Shown here piece by piece: positions 44,371 through 54,480 of a stretch of 64,000 nucleotides of DNA (within the stretch, counting starts at the first letter, position 1; the number at the start of each line of letters is the position of its first letter). A program made the translations under genes and the position numbers. Location: contig NZ_LAVS01000010.1 in NCBI RefSeq assembly GCF_000986865.1, positions 1-64,000 on the forward strand, in the 5' to 3' direction. The notes under the pieces were generated by a model that saw only the letters and a list, made by a program, of their open reading frames with translations, was not told where the DNA came from and searched no databases. The stretch is from Rheinheimera mesophila. GTDB taxonomy: Bacteria; Pseudomonadota; Gammaproteobacteria; Enterobacterales; Alteromonadaceae.

Positions 44371-46962
44371 ATGGCGAAATCACTAGTCATAGTCGAATCA
44401 CCAGCGAAAGCTAAAACCATTAATAAATACCTTGGAAATGACTTTATCGTTAAATCCAGCGTCGGTCATATCCGCGATCTGCCAACGAGCAGCAGCAAAG
44501 ATAAAGTAAAAGAAGATAAAACCAAGCTCAGTAAAGAGCAAAAAGAGTACCAGGCTTTGGTTGAGCGTATGGGCATCGATCCGAACAACAACTGGCAGGC
44601 CCGTTATGAAATTTTGCCCGGCAAAGAAAAAGTCGTCAAAGAGCTGAAAGCGCTGGCTGAAAAAGCAGACACTGTTTATCTGGCAACGGACTTAGACCGG
44701 GAAGGGGAGGCGATCGCCTGGCACCTTCAGGAAATTATTGGCGGTGAGCATCAGAAGTTTAAGCGGGTGGTGTTTAACGAAATCACTCAAAACGCCATTA
44801 AAAATGCTTTTGTTGAACCCGGTGAAGTCAATCAGCACAGAGTCAATGCCCAGCAAGCCCGTCGCTTTTTAGACCGGGTGGTGGGTTTTATGGTCTCGCC
44901 ATTGCTGTGGAAAAAAGTGGCCCGGGGTTTATCGGCAGGTCGGGTGCAATCTGTGGCTGTGCGTTTGGTGGTCGAGCGTGAGCGCGAGATTAAAGCTTTT
45001 GTGCCGGAAGAATACTGGACTGTGGCTGCTGACACCCAGACTACACTGGGCAGCAAATTGCAACTGGACGTGGCTAAACAGGCCGGAAAAGCCTTTCGAC
45101 CTGAAAATAAAGCACAAACTGACGCTGCTGTAGCTTTACTGCAAAAAGCCAGTTACACAGTCACAGAGCGCGAAGACAAGCCATCGAGCAGCAAGGCTCA
45201 GGCGCCTTTTATCACCTCAACCTTACAGCAGGCTGCCAGTACTCGTTTAGGTTATGGTGTGAAAAAAACCATGATGCTGGCACAGCGTCTGTATGAGGCC
45301 GGTCACATTACCTATATGCGTACTGACTCGACCAACTTAAGTGTCGATGCATTAACGGCCTGCCGCTCTTACATTGAACAGAATTTTGGCGCTAAATACC
45401 TGCCAGAGCAACCACTTAGTTATGGCAGTAAAGCCAATGCCCAGGAAGCACACGAAGCCATTCGTCCTTCTGATGTATTTGTGCTAGCCAGCAGCCTGCA
45501 GGACATGGAAGCCGATGCCCGTAAGCTATACGAGCTGATTTGGCGTCAGTTTGTCGCCTGTCAGATGCCATCAGCTCAATACGATGTCACCACTATTACG
45601 GTCACAGCCGCTGATTTTGAATTAAAAGCCAAAGGCCGGGTATTACGTTTTGATGGCTGGACTAAAGTGCAGCCTGCACAAAAACGCAAAGACGAAGAAG
45701 AGCTGGAGCTACCGGATGTAAAACCGGGCGAAAGTCTTACCCTGGAACAGTTAGTCCCGGCTCAGCATTTTACTAAGCCACCAGCGCGCTTTAGCGAAGC
45801 CAGTTTAGTCAAAGAATTAGAAAAACGCGGCATTGGCCGTCCTTCGACCTACGCTGCCATTATTTCAACTATTCAGGAACGTGGTTATGTCAAAGTAGAC
45901 AACCGCCGTTTTTATGCCGAAAAAATGGGTGAAATTGTCACAGACCGTTTAGTCGAAAACTTCAGCGATTTAATGAGTTACGACTTTACCGCTAATATGG
46001 AAGTCAGGCTGGATGATATAGCGCAGGGCGAGTTGCAGTGGAAAAAGGTTCTGGACCAATTCTACGGCGATTTTTCTCATCAGTTAAAAACAGCAGAAGC
46101 TGATCCTGAGCAGGGCGGTATGCGCACCAATCAGTTTGTGCTGACCGATATTGCCTGTCCGACTTGTGGCCGCCAGATGGGGATTCGTACCGCATCCACT
46201 GGGGTGTTTTTGGGCTGCTCAGGCTACAACCTGCCACCAAAAGAGCGCTGTACCACCACCATGAACCTGACGCCAGGCGATGATGTGGTGGAAGTGGCCG
46301 ACGATGACGAATTAGAGACCGAAGTACTGCGTCATAAAAAGCGCTGTGCTAAATGCGGTACTGCGATGGATCATTACCTGATTGACGAGCAGCGTAAGCT
46401 TTACGTTTGTGGTAATAATCCGGGCTGTGACGGTTATCTGGTTGAATCCGGTGTATTTAAACTCAAAGGCTATGACGGTCCGCTGATCGAATGTGAAAAG
46501 TGTGGCAGCGATATGCAGCTTAAATCCGGCCGTTTTGGTAAGTATTTTGGCTGTACCAATGACGCCTGTAAAAATACCCGTAAGCTGCTGAAAAATGGCG
46601 AGGCGGCGCCGCCGAAAGAAGATCCGGTGCATTTGCCTGAGCTTAAATGTGAAAAATCAGACACTTATTTTGTGTTGCGTGACGGCGCTGCAGGTTTATT
46701 CCTCGCTGCAGCTACTTTCCCTAAATCCAGGGAAACCCGTGCGCCTTTGGTGTCTGAACTGGCGCGGTTTAAAGATCGGATTATGCCGAAGTTTCATTAT
46801 CTGGCTGAAGCGCCTGCAACGGATGCCGCCGGAAATCCTGCCATCATCCGCTGGAGTCGTAAGACCAAACAGCAGTATGTGATGACGGAAAAAGACGGTA
46901 AAGCCACAGGCTGGTCGGCCTGGTATGAACATGGCCGCTGGGTCGTGACCAAAGAAAAATAA
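44371..46962 (+). CDS. topA: DNA topoisomerase I
   Basis: TopA relaxes negative supercoils. The 863-aa protein has the TOPRIM domain ([19 protein letters not shown] at the start, [13 protein letters not shown] near 110), the catalytic Tyr in [14 protein letters not shown] near 318, [16 protein letters not shown], and [11 protein letters not shown] near 490. C-terminal Cys4 zinc-ribbon units follow from about 595 ([30 protein letters not shown]) and a basic tail. Length fits the E. coli-type enzyme. It stands alone between palindromic repeat elements. Confidence 0.97.
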   Translation: MAKSLVIVESPAKAKTINKYLGNDFIVKSSVGHIRDLPTSSSKDKVKEDKTKLSKEQKEYQALVERMGIDPNNNWQARYEILPGKEKVVKELKALAEKADTVYLATDLDREGEAIAWHLQEIIGGEHQKFKRVVFNEITQNAIKNAFVEPGEVNQHRVNAQQARRFLDRVVGFMVSPLLWKKVARGLSAGRVQSVAVRLVVEREREIKAFVPEEYWTVAADTQTTLGSKLQLDVAKQAGKAFRPENKAQTDAAVALLQKASYTVTEREDKPSSSKAQAPFITSTLQQAASTRLGYGVKKTMMLAQRLYEAGHITYMRTDSTNLSVDALTACRSYIEQNFGAKYLPEQPLSYGSKANAQEAHEAIRPSDVFVLASSLQDMEADARKLYELIWRQFVACQMPSAQYDVTTITVTAADFELKAKGRVLRFDGWTKVQPAQKRKDEEELELPDVKPGESLTLEQLVPAQHFTKPPARFSEASLVKELEKRGIGRPSTYAAIISTIQERGYVKVDNRRFYAEKMGEIVTDRLVENFSDLMSYDFTANMEVRLDDIAQGELQWKKVLDQFYGDFSHQLKTAEADPEQGGMRTNQFVLTDIACPTCGRQMGIRTASTGVFLGCSGYNLPPKERCTTTMNLTPGDDVVEVADDDELETEVLRHKKRCAKCGTAMDHYLIDEQRKLYVCGNNPGCDGYLVESGVFKLKGYDGPLIECEKCGSDMQLKSGRFGKYFGCTNDACKNTRKLLKNGEAAPPKEDPVHLPELKCEKSDTYFVLRDGAAGLFLAAATFPKSRETRAPLVSELARFKDRIMPKFHYLAEAPATDAAGNPAIIRWSRKTKQQYVMTEKDGKATGWSAWYEHGRWVVTKEK

Positions 46963-46980
46963 AAGTAATTTCAATGCATT

Positions 46981-47009
46981 AAAAGAGGCGCTTAGGCGCC
47001 TTTTTTAAT
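46981..47009 (+). terminator. topA terminator
   Basis: AGGCGC/GCGCCT stem with loop TTAG and T6, 18 bases after the topA stop. Confidence 0.85.
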
Positions 47010-47020
47010 GTCTGAGCACT

Positions 47021-47193
47021 CTACCCAAAGTAAGTGGAGTTACAGGGAGCGACCAGTGAGTGAGACCCCAGGAGCATCGTAGTCCTATGTGCAATTGGAT
47101 TGAGGCAAAATGCGCACACAATGCCAAGTAGATATTTTCTCCATATGTCCGGGGCGAGAGCACACAGTTGACAAAGTGGCAGCTTCAGGCACG
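47021..47193 (-). repeat. Diverged, inverted relative of the 124-bp repeat
   Basis: This region reads, in opposite orientation, like the repeat upstream of topA: CCCAAAGTAAGTGGAGTTACAG, then GGAGCAT, CCTATGTG, and at the far end TGTCCGGGGCGAGAGC and GCAGCTTCAGGCACG match the reverse complement of a unit with many changes and about 45 extra bases in the middle. It occupies most of the gap between topA and the next gene. Confidence 0.5.
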
Positions 47194-47203
47194 AACGGGA
47201 TAG

Positions 47204-47971
47204 TTACCACTTACGTTTCGGCGCAAATAAGACATCCAAATCATTGTTCTCTTGCTCGGCTTTTTTCTGCCGGTCGCGCAGGTTACCTTCTTTGAGTTCA
47301 GTCGCAATATCTTCAAGTATCGTCATCACTTCACTTTTACGAGTGGTCACGTAGTCATCTGCATGAGCACAATTGGACAAAGTCGTTAGTGCCTTTTCAT
47401 AACATTGCCGTGCTGAGCCCAACATGTTACCGGCGCGGGCCTGATTACCACGTTTGATCTGGCTTTCCACATTAATTCGCAGTTGCAGCATCTCAAGCCG
47501 CCTGTCTTCCTGTACTACGGTCTGAGTATCAATATTGCCGCGAGCATGCTCAGCCCGCAAAATTGTGCGTAATTTTTTAATGCCCTGGATCATACTGATA
47601 ATTTGCTTGTCATTATCGGGCATGGTCAAACTTTCAACTGTCATATCGCCAGATGCGCTGTCGTTTAACCGGGCCTCCGTCTCGCTGATCCGTTTTTTCA
47701 GCTCTTTTGAGGCGGGTTCCAGTTCCAGCATGGCTTTGAGTGTGACCACTATACGTTTGAGCAGCATTTGGACTATGCCTTTGGTTATAGGCACATTGGC
47801 TGCATTGAGCAGAATGTCTTCTGTATCTTCCAGAAGTGATCTGAGTTTAGAAAACTCAGCGCGTTTGAGCGCTGCCAATCGCTCTTTGTGTTGCTGCACG
47901 GCGTTGACAATCACGGCGATAATCACCAATGCAACAACCAGTACAATGATAATGGTAAAAAGCATCCACAC
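47204..47971 (-). CDS. Membrane-anchored coiled-coil protein of unknown function
   Basis: I do not recognise this 255-aa protein. It has one N-terminal membrane helix (about 2-25, MLFTIIIVLVVALVIIAVIV) and then a mostly helical, charged body with heptad-like stretches (35-60, 80-115, 125-165) and a TPR-like region AGNMLGSARQCYEKALTTLSNCA near 190-210. The end is Lys/Arg-rich. The body probably faces the cytosol. The histidine kinase gene lies upstream on the same strand, 99 bases away. Confidence 0.7.
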   Translation of the reverse strand: MWMLFTIIIVLVVALVIIAVIVNAVQQHKERLAALKRAEFSKLRSLLEDTEDILLNAANVPITKGIVQMLLKRIVVTLKAMLELEPASKELKKRISETEARLNDSASGDMTVESLTMPDNDKQIISMIQGIKKLRTILRAEHARGNIDTQTVVQEDRRLEMLQLRINVESQIKRGNQARAGNMLGSARQCYEKALTTLSNCAHADDYVTTRKSEVMTILEDIATELKEGNLRDRQKKAEQENNDLDVLFAPKRKW

Positions 47972-48070
47972 TCCGTTGACCCCAAAACAGTTTGGGACTT
48001 GTCTGTTAAAACTGTTTGTATGGCAGTTTTTAAAGTTTCGCTGTGTTTAACTCAGGATATCCGGGTCATA

Positions 48071-48763
48071 TCAGGGCAGAAACAGGCTGAACATAGCGCC
48101 ACCATACAAACCGCCATTGTTTAAGCGAATAAAACCTGTTTTACCATGATTTTTATGCGCTTTGGCTATTAACCCTGCAAAAAACAGGCCTAAACCTGTT
48201 CGACCTGCTGCTAAATTTAAATCTTTCATCAGGGTATCGGCATTGTCCAGCATAAATTCAGGATAGCCCGGACCATCATCGTGCAGTTCGATCGCTAACC
48301 CCTGTTCGGTTTGCTCTGCACGCAGGACCAGTTTACTTTTCGTATAACGCAATGCATTGATAAACATATCATTGAGCAGGTTGCTGATCAGGTCACTGTC
48401 AAAATACCAAAGCAACTCAGTGCTCGCCTGAATTTCAACCTGGATATTTTTCTGGGCGCTGTACATTTCATTTTTCAGCAGGATTTCTTCAAATAAATCA
48501 CAGATATAATACTGATCAATTTGAAGGGGTAACTGATTTTTTTCGATACGGTACAACGACAGTAACTGTAATAAATTGATATTCAGCCGGTTCGCTTCGT
48601 AGTGAATACGGGACAACTCCTCGTGGCCATTACTATCCAGTTGTTGCTGCTGTTGTTGCAGGTTATCTATCGACTGGATCAATAGACACAATGAGTTTTT
48701 CATATCATGTGCGGCAGATGCCAGCACTGTTGCAAAGTCGATGGATGAGTCTGAACCTGACAT
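48071..48763 (-). CDS. Orphan sensor histidine kinase without sensor domain
   Basis: The 230-aa protein has a HisKA-like helix with the H-box SAAHDMKNSLCLLIQSI (His near residue 20) and a HATPase domain: N-box NLLNDMFINALRYT near 112, G1 ELHDDGPGYPEF near 142 and G2 RTGLGLFFAGLIAKAH near 180. There is no membrane segment, PAS or HAMP domain before the H-box, so the signal must come through a partner protein. I choose the ATG preceded by GGGGA; the frame opens 13 codons earlier. No response regulator is adjacent. Confidence 0.85.
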   Translation of the reverse strand: MSGSDSSIDFATVLASAAHDMKNSLCLLIQSIDNLQQQQQQLDSNGHEELSRIHYEANRLNINLLQLLSLYRIEKNQLPLQIDQYYICDLFEEILLKNEMYSAQKNIQVEIQASTELLWYFDSDLISNLLNDMFINALRYTKSKLVLRAEQTEQGLAIELHDDGPGYPEFMLDNADTLMKDLNLAAGRTGLGLFFAGLIAKAHKNHGKTGFIRLNNGGLYGGAMFSLFLP

Positions 48764-48834
48764 ACTGTCCCCGATGCTCCCGTTGTACCGCCATTGATGC
48801 ACACACAGCAGTTTTTTTAGTTACTATTGGTTAT

Positions 48835-48872
48835 ATATTCCATTCAAATCAAAATAAGTTGGAATATCCAAT
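48835..48872 (+). promoter_or_regulatory. Possible operator upstream of cysB
   Basis: ATATTCCA (48835-48842) and TGGAATAT (48860-48867) are perfect inverted 8-mers 17 bases apart, and the second is part of a small palindrome TTGGAATATCCAA. They lie 50-87 bases before cysB. CysB represses its own gene in enterobacteria, so an autoregulatory site is plausible but unproven. Confidence 0.35.
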
Positions 48873-48918
48873 CGAATATGTATAGTGTTTATATCATATG
48901 CCAAGAACGGATCACTGA

Positions 48919-49899
<981 letters not shown>

Positions 49900-49916
49900 A
49901 GCAATAGTTTGCTGCT

Positions 49917-49937
49917 GAAGGGCCCGTCGGGCCCTTC
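49917..49937 (+). terminator. Hairpin after cysB
   Basis: GAAGGGCCC/GGGCCCTTC, 9-bp GC-rich stem with loop GTC, 17 bases after cysB. There is no real U-run, so it is a weak terminator candidate. The rest up to 50172 holds only the MetJ-like box. Confidence 0.5.
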
Positions 49938-50077
49938 CAGTTTCGTTGGTCTGAACCATAAAGCCTTGAACCACAAGGCAAGTTATTGCCACTGCATCTG
50001 ATCATACCTTCCTCGCTGTATTCTTATCTCGATACGCTATCACTGTCTGTGCTTTAAATTTATTGTGGTGGACTTCC

Positions 50078-50093
50078 AGATGTTTACATGTCT
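50078..50093 (+). promoter_or_regulatory. Possible MetJ operator (two met boxes) upstream of metR
   Basis: AGATGTTT-ACATGTCT matches two tandem met boxes (consensus AGACGTCT) at 12 of 16 positions. MetJ represses metR in E. coli, and the site lies 80 bases before metR here. Confidence 0.5.
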
Positions 50094-50172
50094 GTTTTGG
50101 CTGGTTATGCTGCACGAAGCAGAACTAAACAGCGCAGCCCGTTTACACAAGCCGGGTCAATAGGTAGAGGTC

Positions 50173-51051
50173 ATGATTGATTTAAAATTGCTGCGAACTT
50201 TACAGGCCTTACAGCAGACGGGCAGCTTAGTCGCTGCGGCTGAGCAGTTGTGCCTGACGCAGTCGGCATTGTCGCATCAGCTTAAAGAGGCCGAGTCTTA
50301 TCTGGGGGCCGCGCTTTATTTGCGGAAAAGTCAGCCCGTGAGTTTTAGCAGCCAAGGCCAGATGCTATTAGAGTTAGCCGCACAAATATTGCCTTTGGTG
50401 GCGCAGGTGGAAATGCAGCTTAAAGGCAAAGCCCTAAAGCGTATCCGATTAGCCGTCGAGTGCCATGCCTGCTTTCATTGGTTGCTGCCAGCGGTTAAAG
50501 CTTTTGCCCGACTAGAACCAAACTATCCGGTTGAGTTTTCTGCTGAAATTGAACACAACGCGCTGGATGCGTTGTTAAGTGACGATCTGGACCTGGTGTT
50601 GACCACCGACTTGCGTGAACTGCAAGGCGTGTTTTTCGAAGCTTTATTTGAAATGGAATTGTGTCTGGGAGTAAGCGCTGATCATCCGCTGGTGCAACAC
50701 CCTTTTGTAAAAGCACAGCAGCTCAAAGAGGAGACGTTATTGGGTTATCCATTGCCTTTGGACAGACAGGATTTATACCGTTATGTGTTGGCACCTGCTG
50801 GGTTAGAAGCCAAATTCAGAGCGGTAGCACAAAGTAGCCAGATTTTGCAGTTAATTGCCACCGGGCAGGGCGTTGCTTTGTTGCCACGTTGGCTGATGGA
50901 ACCTTACCGGGCTCAGGGGCTGCTGGCGGTATTGCCGGTCGGTGAACAAGGTTTATTCCGGACTATGTATGCAGCCTGTCGACAGGGCCAGCATCAGGCG
51001 GGCCCACTGCAACAGTTGGTAGAACAAATCCGCCTGCATCAACCTTCGTAA
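50173..51051 (+). CDS. metR: LysR-type methionine biosynthesis regulator MetR
   Basis: MetR activates metE/metH with homocysteine as co-inducer. The 292-aa protein aligns well with E. coli MetR in the HTH ([41 protein letters not shown]), the [12 protein letters not shown] linker, [17 protein letters not shown] near 92 and [22 protein letters not shown] near 190. Its end overlaps the convergent queC by 13 bases. A MetJ-like box lies upstream. Confidence 0.92.
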   Translation: MIDLKLLRTLQALQQTGSLVAAAEQLCLTQSALSHQLKEAESYLGAALYLRKSQPVSFSSQGQMLLELAAQILPLVAQVEMQLKGKALKRIRLAVECHACFHWLLPAVKAFARLEPNYPVEFSAEIEHNALDALLSDDLDLVLTTDLRELQGVFFEALFEMELCLGVSADHPLVQHPFVKAQQLKEETLLGYPLPLDRQDLYRYVLAPAGLEAKFRAVAQSSQILQLIATGQGVALLPRWLMEPYRAQGLLAVLPVGEQGLFRTMYAACRQGQHQAGPLQQLVEQIRLHQPS

Positions 51052-51716
51052 ATTAGCGGGTCTGTCGCGTTATTTAGCTCAAAAGCTTCCAGTCGTTCCT
51101 GACAGGAGCCACATTTACCGCAGGCCTTTTCGCGGCCATTGTAACAAGTCCAGGTTTTGCTGTAGTCCAGACCCATGGCTAAGCCATCCCGTAAAATTTC
51201 AATTTTGGTCTGGCTTAAGTAGGGGCTGACGATGTCCACAGGCTCGTAGTTGGCCACCTGACAGACATCATTCATTTTATGCACAAACTCAGGGCGGCAA
51301 TCCGGATAAATAAAATGATCACCAGAGTGGGCGCCGTAATAGACGGCACGGGCGTTCAGGGAGACGGCATAACCTACAGCTAGCGACAATAAAATCATAT
51401 TGCGGTTGGGAACCACGGTGGATTTCATATTATCAGCAGCATAATGACCTTCAGGCACCTGAATATCTTCATGAGTGCTGTCCGGCGCCATCAGGCTTGA
51501 GCCCGCCAGCAATTGATTGATCGCAGAAATATCCACTACTTTATGCGAGATGCCTAATTCCTCGCAGACGCTTTTAGCGCAGATCAATTCCTTGACATGG
51601 CGCTGACCATAGTTAAAAGACAGGGCATACACATGATGACCTTCAGCTATGGCTTTGTGCAGCACGGTAAATGAATCCATACCACCGGAATAGATCACAA
51701 CAACTTTTTGCGGCAT
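51039..51716 (-). CDS. queC: 7-cyano-7-deazaguanine synthase QueC
   Basis: QueC converts 7-carboxy-7-deazaguanine to preQ0 in queuosine synthesis. The 225-aa protein has the PP-loop [11 protein letters not shown] near residue 6, [19 protein letters not shown], and C-terminal zinc-binding Cys residues [16 protein letters not shown] use the ATG of [12 protein letters not shown]; the frame is open 15 codons further, but that stretch overlaps a TATTATAG promoter-like box. It is divergent from queE and shares its control region. Confidence 0.94.
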   Translation of the reverse strand: MPQKVVVIYSGGMDSFTVLHKAIAEGHHVYALSFNYGQRHVKELICAKSVCEELGISHKVVDISAINQLLAGSSLMAPDSTHEDIQVPEGHYAADNMKSTVVPNRNMILLSLAVGYAVSLNARAVYYGAHSGDHFIYPDCRPEFVHKMNDVCQVANYEPVDIVSPYLSQTKIEILRDGLAMGLDYSKTWTCYNGREKACGKCGSCQERLEAFELNNATDPLIYEG

Positions 51717-51802
51717 CTGTCGGGCTCTCTCGCTATAATAGGCAAAATTTCGGGCGCGCATTGTACTGTATCTGAGCCTGTAGCTAAAGGAAACCCCATA
51801 AA

Positions 51803-52468
51803 GTGTATAAAGTAAACGAGATTTTCGAGACCATTCAGGGTGAAGGCAGTTACACCGGCACTCCTGCTATTTTTCTGCGTTTACAAGGCTGTCCTGTTGG
51901 CTGTTCCTGGTGTGATACTAAACAAACCTGGGAGATCGACCCTGATTTACAGCTAAGTCCTGCTGCTATTTTAGAGAAAAAGGCCGACTCTGATCATTGG
52001 TGTAGCTTCACCGCAGCGGATCTGGTGCAACTTTTTGCCGATAAAGCTTACCGTGCCAAACATGTGGTGATCACCGGTGGCGAGCCCTGCATGTATGATT
52101 TAAGGCCATTGTGTGAATTGCTGCATCAGCACGGGTTTTCGACCCAAATTGAGACCAGTGGTACTTTTGAAATTCTGGTGCCGAACAGTACCTGGGTCAC
52201 TGTTTCTCCAAAAGTGAACATGAAAGGCGGCTATCAGGTACTGCGCACAGCCTTGGAGCGAGCCAATGAAATTAAACATCCGGTGGCGATGGAAAAGCAC
52301 ATCGATGAGTTACTGGAACTGCTACAAGGCTTGGATCTCACTCAGACTTTAGTGTACCTGCAACCAATAAGCCAAAAGGCCAAGGCGACTCAATTGGCCA
52401 TTGAATTCTGTAAACAATACAACTGGCGCTTAAGCGTGCAAGTGCATAAGTATCTGGGGATCAACTAG
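51803..52468 (+). CDS. queE: 7-carboxy-7-deazaguanine synthase QueE
   Basis: QueE is a radical SAM enzyme that contracts carboxy-tetrahydropterin to 7-carboxy-7-deazaguanine. The 221-aa protein starts at a GTG and has [28 protein letters not shown], the cluster motif CPVGCSWC (Cx3Cx2C) and [15 protein letters not shown] near residue 88. Its stop overlaps the convergent LON-like gene by 4 bases. The gap to queC is only about 85 bases, so the two promoters are close together. Confidence 0.93.
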   Translation: MYKVNEIFETIQGEGSYTGTPAIFLRLQGCPVGCSWCDTKQTWEIDPDLQLSPAAILEKKADSDHWCSFTAADLVQLFADKAYRAKHVVITGGEPCMYDLRPLCELLHQHGFSTQIETSGTFEILVPNSTWVTVSPKVNMKGGYQVLRTALERANEIKHPVAMEKHIDELLELLQGLDLTQTLVYLQPISQKAKATQLAIEFCKQYNWRLSVQVHKYLGIN

Positions 52469-53052
52469 CTCATTTCTTCCAGGCTATCTTCCAGCCAAAG
52501 TGCTAAATCTTTGGCTGTGTCAGCTAAATCCTGTGTTAACCACTGACGTTTCAAATGCGGGGTCAGTGGCAACAGCTCCATCCAACGCGATACCAGCCAG
52601 CACAAGTTCTGATGATCAGGTTCTGGGTAAAGTCTGGCCAATTCCGGGTATTGCTTAAATACTAGCTGTAATTTCTGCCATAACTGTTGCTCTGCGGTGG
52701 CATTTTGTGCGCTCCAAAACGGAATTGGCGCCAGTTCTGCCACGTGCAGTTTGTCGGGCTCTTGCCATCTTTTTACGATTTGATAACGGCCTGTACCCTC
52801 GACAGTGATCCCCAGCAGACCATCCGGCAGTTGTTCAAAATCAACGATAGAAACCAGCGTCACTTCAGGGCAAATGCGATCCGGATGATGCTGGCTCACC
52901 AGCGGATTCAGGCTGGCCATTGCAAAAGGCCTTTTGCCACTGCTGGCTTCTTTCATCATTCGCAAATAACGTGGTTCAAACAAGCGCAAACGCATTCTGC
53001 CTTCAGGCAACAGCAGGGTATTTAGTGGAAATAAAGCTATTACAGGGTTCAT
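52465..53052 (-). CDS. LON N-terminal-domain-like protein (LON substrate-binding domain)
   Basis: The 195-aa protein is a lone PUA-like Lon-N domain: IALFPLNTLLLPEGRMRLRLFEPRYLRMMKEA at the start, then VTLVSIVDFEQLPDGLLGITVEGTGRYQI, with a helical C-terminal bundle. There is no ATPase or protease part. Its role is unknown, perhaps substrate or partner binding. It overlaps queE by 4 bases and lies 55 bases after the DUF2069 gene. Confidence 0.88.
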   Translation of the reverse strand: MNPVIALFPLNTLLLPEGRMRLRLFEPRYLRMMKEASSGKRPFAMASLNPLVSQHHPDRICPEVTLVSIVDFEQLPDGLLGITVEGTGRYQIVKRWQEPDKLHVAELAPIPFWSAQNATAEQQLWQKLQLVFKQYPELARLYPEPDHQNLCWLVSRWMELLPLTPHLKRQWLTQDLADTAKDLALWLEDSLEEMS

Positions 53053-53107
53053 AACCGCATGTCGTTAACTACTCTACGGTTATTTACGCTGCAACTGGAG
53101 ATTCAGA

Positions 53108-53536
53108 TTAGTCTTTGGCTGTTCTTATTGGATCATCTTTTAGTTTTGGGATTTTTAAACCCAGTTCTTTGCCTCTGTTGCGGGCGTAATAAGTACAGCC
53201 AACAAACATCAGGGCGCAAAACAGTAATTCAAGCACAGCCAGCAGAAACTCTGTGCCAGTACTGACCCATAAATGCGTCAGACTGTGGATCATATACAGC
53301 ATCACAATAAAGTTCGCCCAGGCAAAAGTGTAAGCTTTTGCTCTGATGATGCCCCAGAGCGGCAACCACAGCGGTGTCCATAACAGAGCTAATAACACTT
53401 TGGCACTGCCGAGCTCTGGTGGCGCTAACCACAAAACCCAGAGTGGGATCAGGATAAAAAGGCCGGTAAAACCAATGCGGCCGAGCCACAAGTAAAGCCG
53501 GGTAGAGGGCGCCATAATCACGGTACTATTAGTCAT
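53108..53536 (-). CDS. DUF2069 membrane protein
   Basis: The 142-aa protein has four hydrophobic helices with LWLGRIGFTGLFILIPLWVLWLAPPELG and the conserved RAKAYTFAWANFIVMLYMIHSLTHLW, typical of DUF2069. Function unknown. Its start overlaps the wrbA stop by 4 bases, so it belongs to the bepA-yfgD-wrbA operon. Confidence 0.88.
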   Translation of the reverse strand: MTNSTVIMAPSTRLYLWLGRIGFTGLFILIPLWVLWLAPPELGSAKVLLALLWTPLWLPLWGIIRAKAYTFAWANFIVMLYMIHSLTHLWVSTGTEFLLAVLELLFCALMFVGCTYYARNRGKELGLKIPKLKDDPIRTAKD

Positions 53537-54120
53537 AACGTGGTAAATCCGGAAGTTTTTAACGCAATAGCAGCCAAGGCTAAACGTTTGCCAAATTGAA
53601 TTGCAAGTTGATGTTCATCTTTCGTTAACTGATTCGCTCCGGCCAAGCCACTGACATGGCTGGGTCCATAAGGAGTGCCCCCTGTTTGGGTATGATGCAG
53701 CTCAGGTTCACTGTAGGGCAAACCTAGGATCAGCATACCGTGATGTAACAAAGGTAACATCATGCTGAGTAAATTAGCCTCGTTACCGCCATGCATGCTG
53801 CCGGATGAGGTAAATACTCCCGCAGGCTTATCCATTAACGCTCCTTTGATCCACAGATTGCTGGTGCTGTCCCAAAATGCTTTAAGCGGAGCCGCCATAT
53901 TGCCAAACCGGACCGGACTACCAAAAGCAAAGCCATCGGCCTCGAGCAAGTCTTGCTCTGTAAGCTGAGGGTGCAGACCAAACACAGAACCATCCAAAGC
54001 TGGCACAGTCCGAATATTTACCTCAGCACCGACTTGCTGCGCACCAATAGCGATCTTCTCCGCTAAAGCCGCAACCGATCCATGACGGGAATAATACACT
54101 ATTAACAACTGCACCTTCAT
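53533..54120 (-). CDS. wrbA: NAD(P)H:quinone oxidoreductase of the WrbA family
   Basis: WrbA-type flavodoxin-like enzymes reduce quinones by two electrons and protect against oxidative stress. The 195-aa protein has the FMN loop IVYYSRHGSVAALAEKIAIGA near residue 7, FGSPVRFGNMAAPLKAFWDST near 88 and VFTSSGSMHGGNEANLLSM near 107. It overlaps both neighbours by 4 bases, so the four genes are translationally coupled. Confidence 0.92.
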   Translation of the reverse strand: MKVQLLIVYYSRHGSVAALAEKIAIGAQQVGAEVNIRTVPALDGSVFGLHPQLTEQDLLEADGFAFGSPVRFGNMAAPLKAFWDSTSNLWIKGALMDKPAGVFTSSGSMHGGNEANLLSMMLPLLHHGMLILGLPYSEPELHHTQTGGTPYGPSHVSGLAGANQLTKDEHQLAIQFGKRLALAAIALKTSGFTTL

Positions 54121-54464
54121 GCCAGCAATTCCAGCATTTTATCGGCTGGACGGGCAATGACGGCCTTGTCACCGACCTGCAGCACTGGTCGTTCCATCAG
54201 CTTCGGATACTGTACCAAAGCAGAAATCAGTTGTTGTTCCGACAAGGCCGGATCAGCAAGTCCCAGCGTTTTGTATTCTTCTTCCTTACTGCGAAGTAAC
54301 TCACGGGCGGGAAGCGCAAGAGCGTTGAGTAAAGCGTACAGTTCTTGTGCAGACAACGGCTGCTCAAGATAATAACGCACAGTAAAAGCCTTGCCACTTT
54401 GTTCCAACAGGGCCAGAGCTTCGCGACTTTTTGAGCAGCGATTGTTATGGTAAAGCGTAATCAT
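54117..54464 (-). CDS. ArsC-family protein (YfgD-like)
   Basis: The 115-aa thioredoxin-fold protein has the ArsC active-site pattern YHNNRCSKSREALALLEQSG (Cys9) and DxMERPVL-like LMERPVLQVGDKAVIARP. In E. coli the homologous YfgD gene also lies beside bepA. Whether it reduces arsenate is not shown by sequence; the YfgD branch is often not linked to ars operons. It overlaps wrbA by 4 bases and lies 16 bases after bepA. Confidence 0.88.
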   Translation of the reverse strand: MITLYHNNRCSKSREALALLEQSGKAFTVRYYLEQPLSAQELYALLNALALPARELLRSKEEEYKTLGLADPALSEQQLISALVQYPKLMERPVLQVGDKAVIARPADKMLELLA

Positions 54465-54480
54465 AGACAGAGCCTTGTTA

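Noticed and set aside
47110-47295. 61-codon frame after topA
   Set aside because: Lies in the diverged repeat element and runs into the antisense of the coiled-coil gene.
54117-54464. Arsenic resistance operon
   Set aside because: The ArsC-like gene is in a bepA-wrbA context with no arsR, arsB or arsA nearby; better viewed as the YfgD branch.
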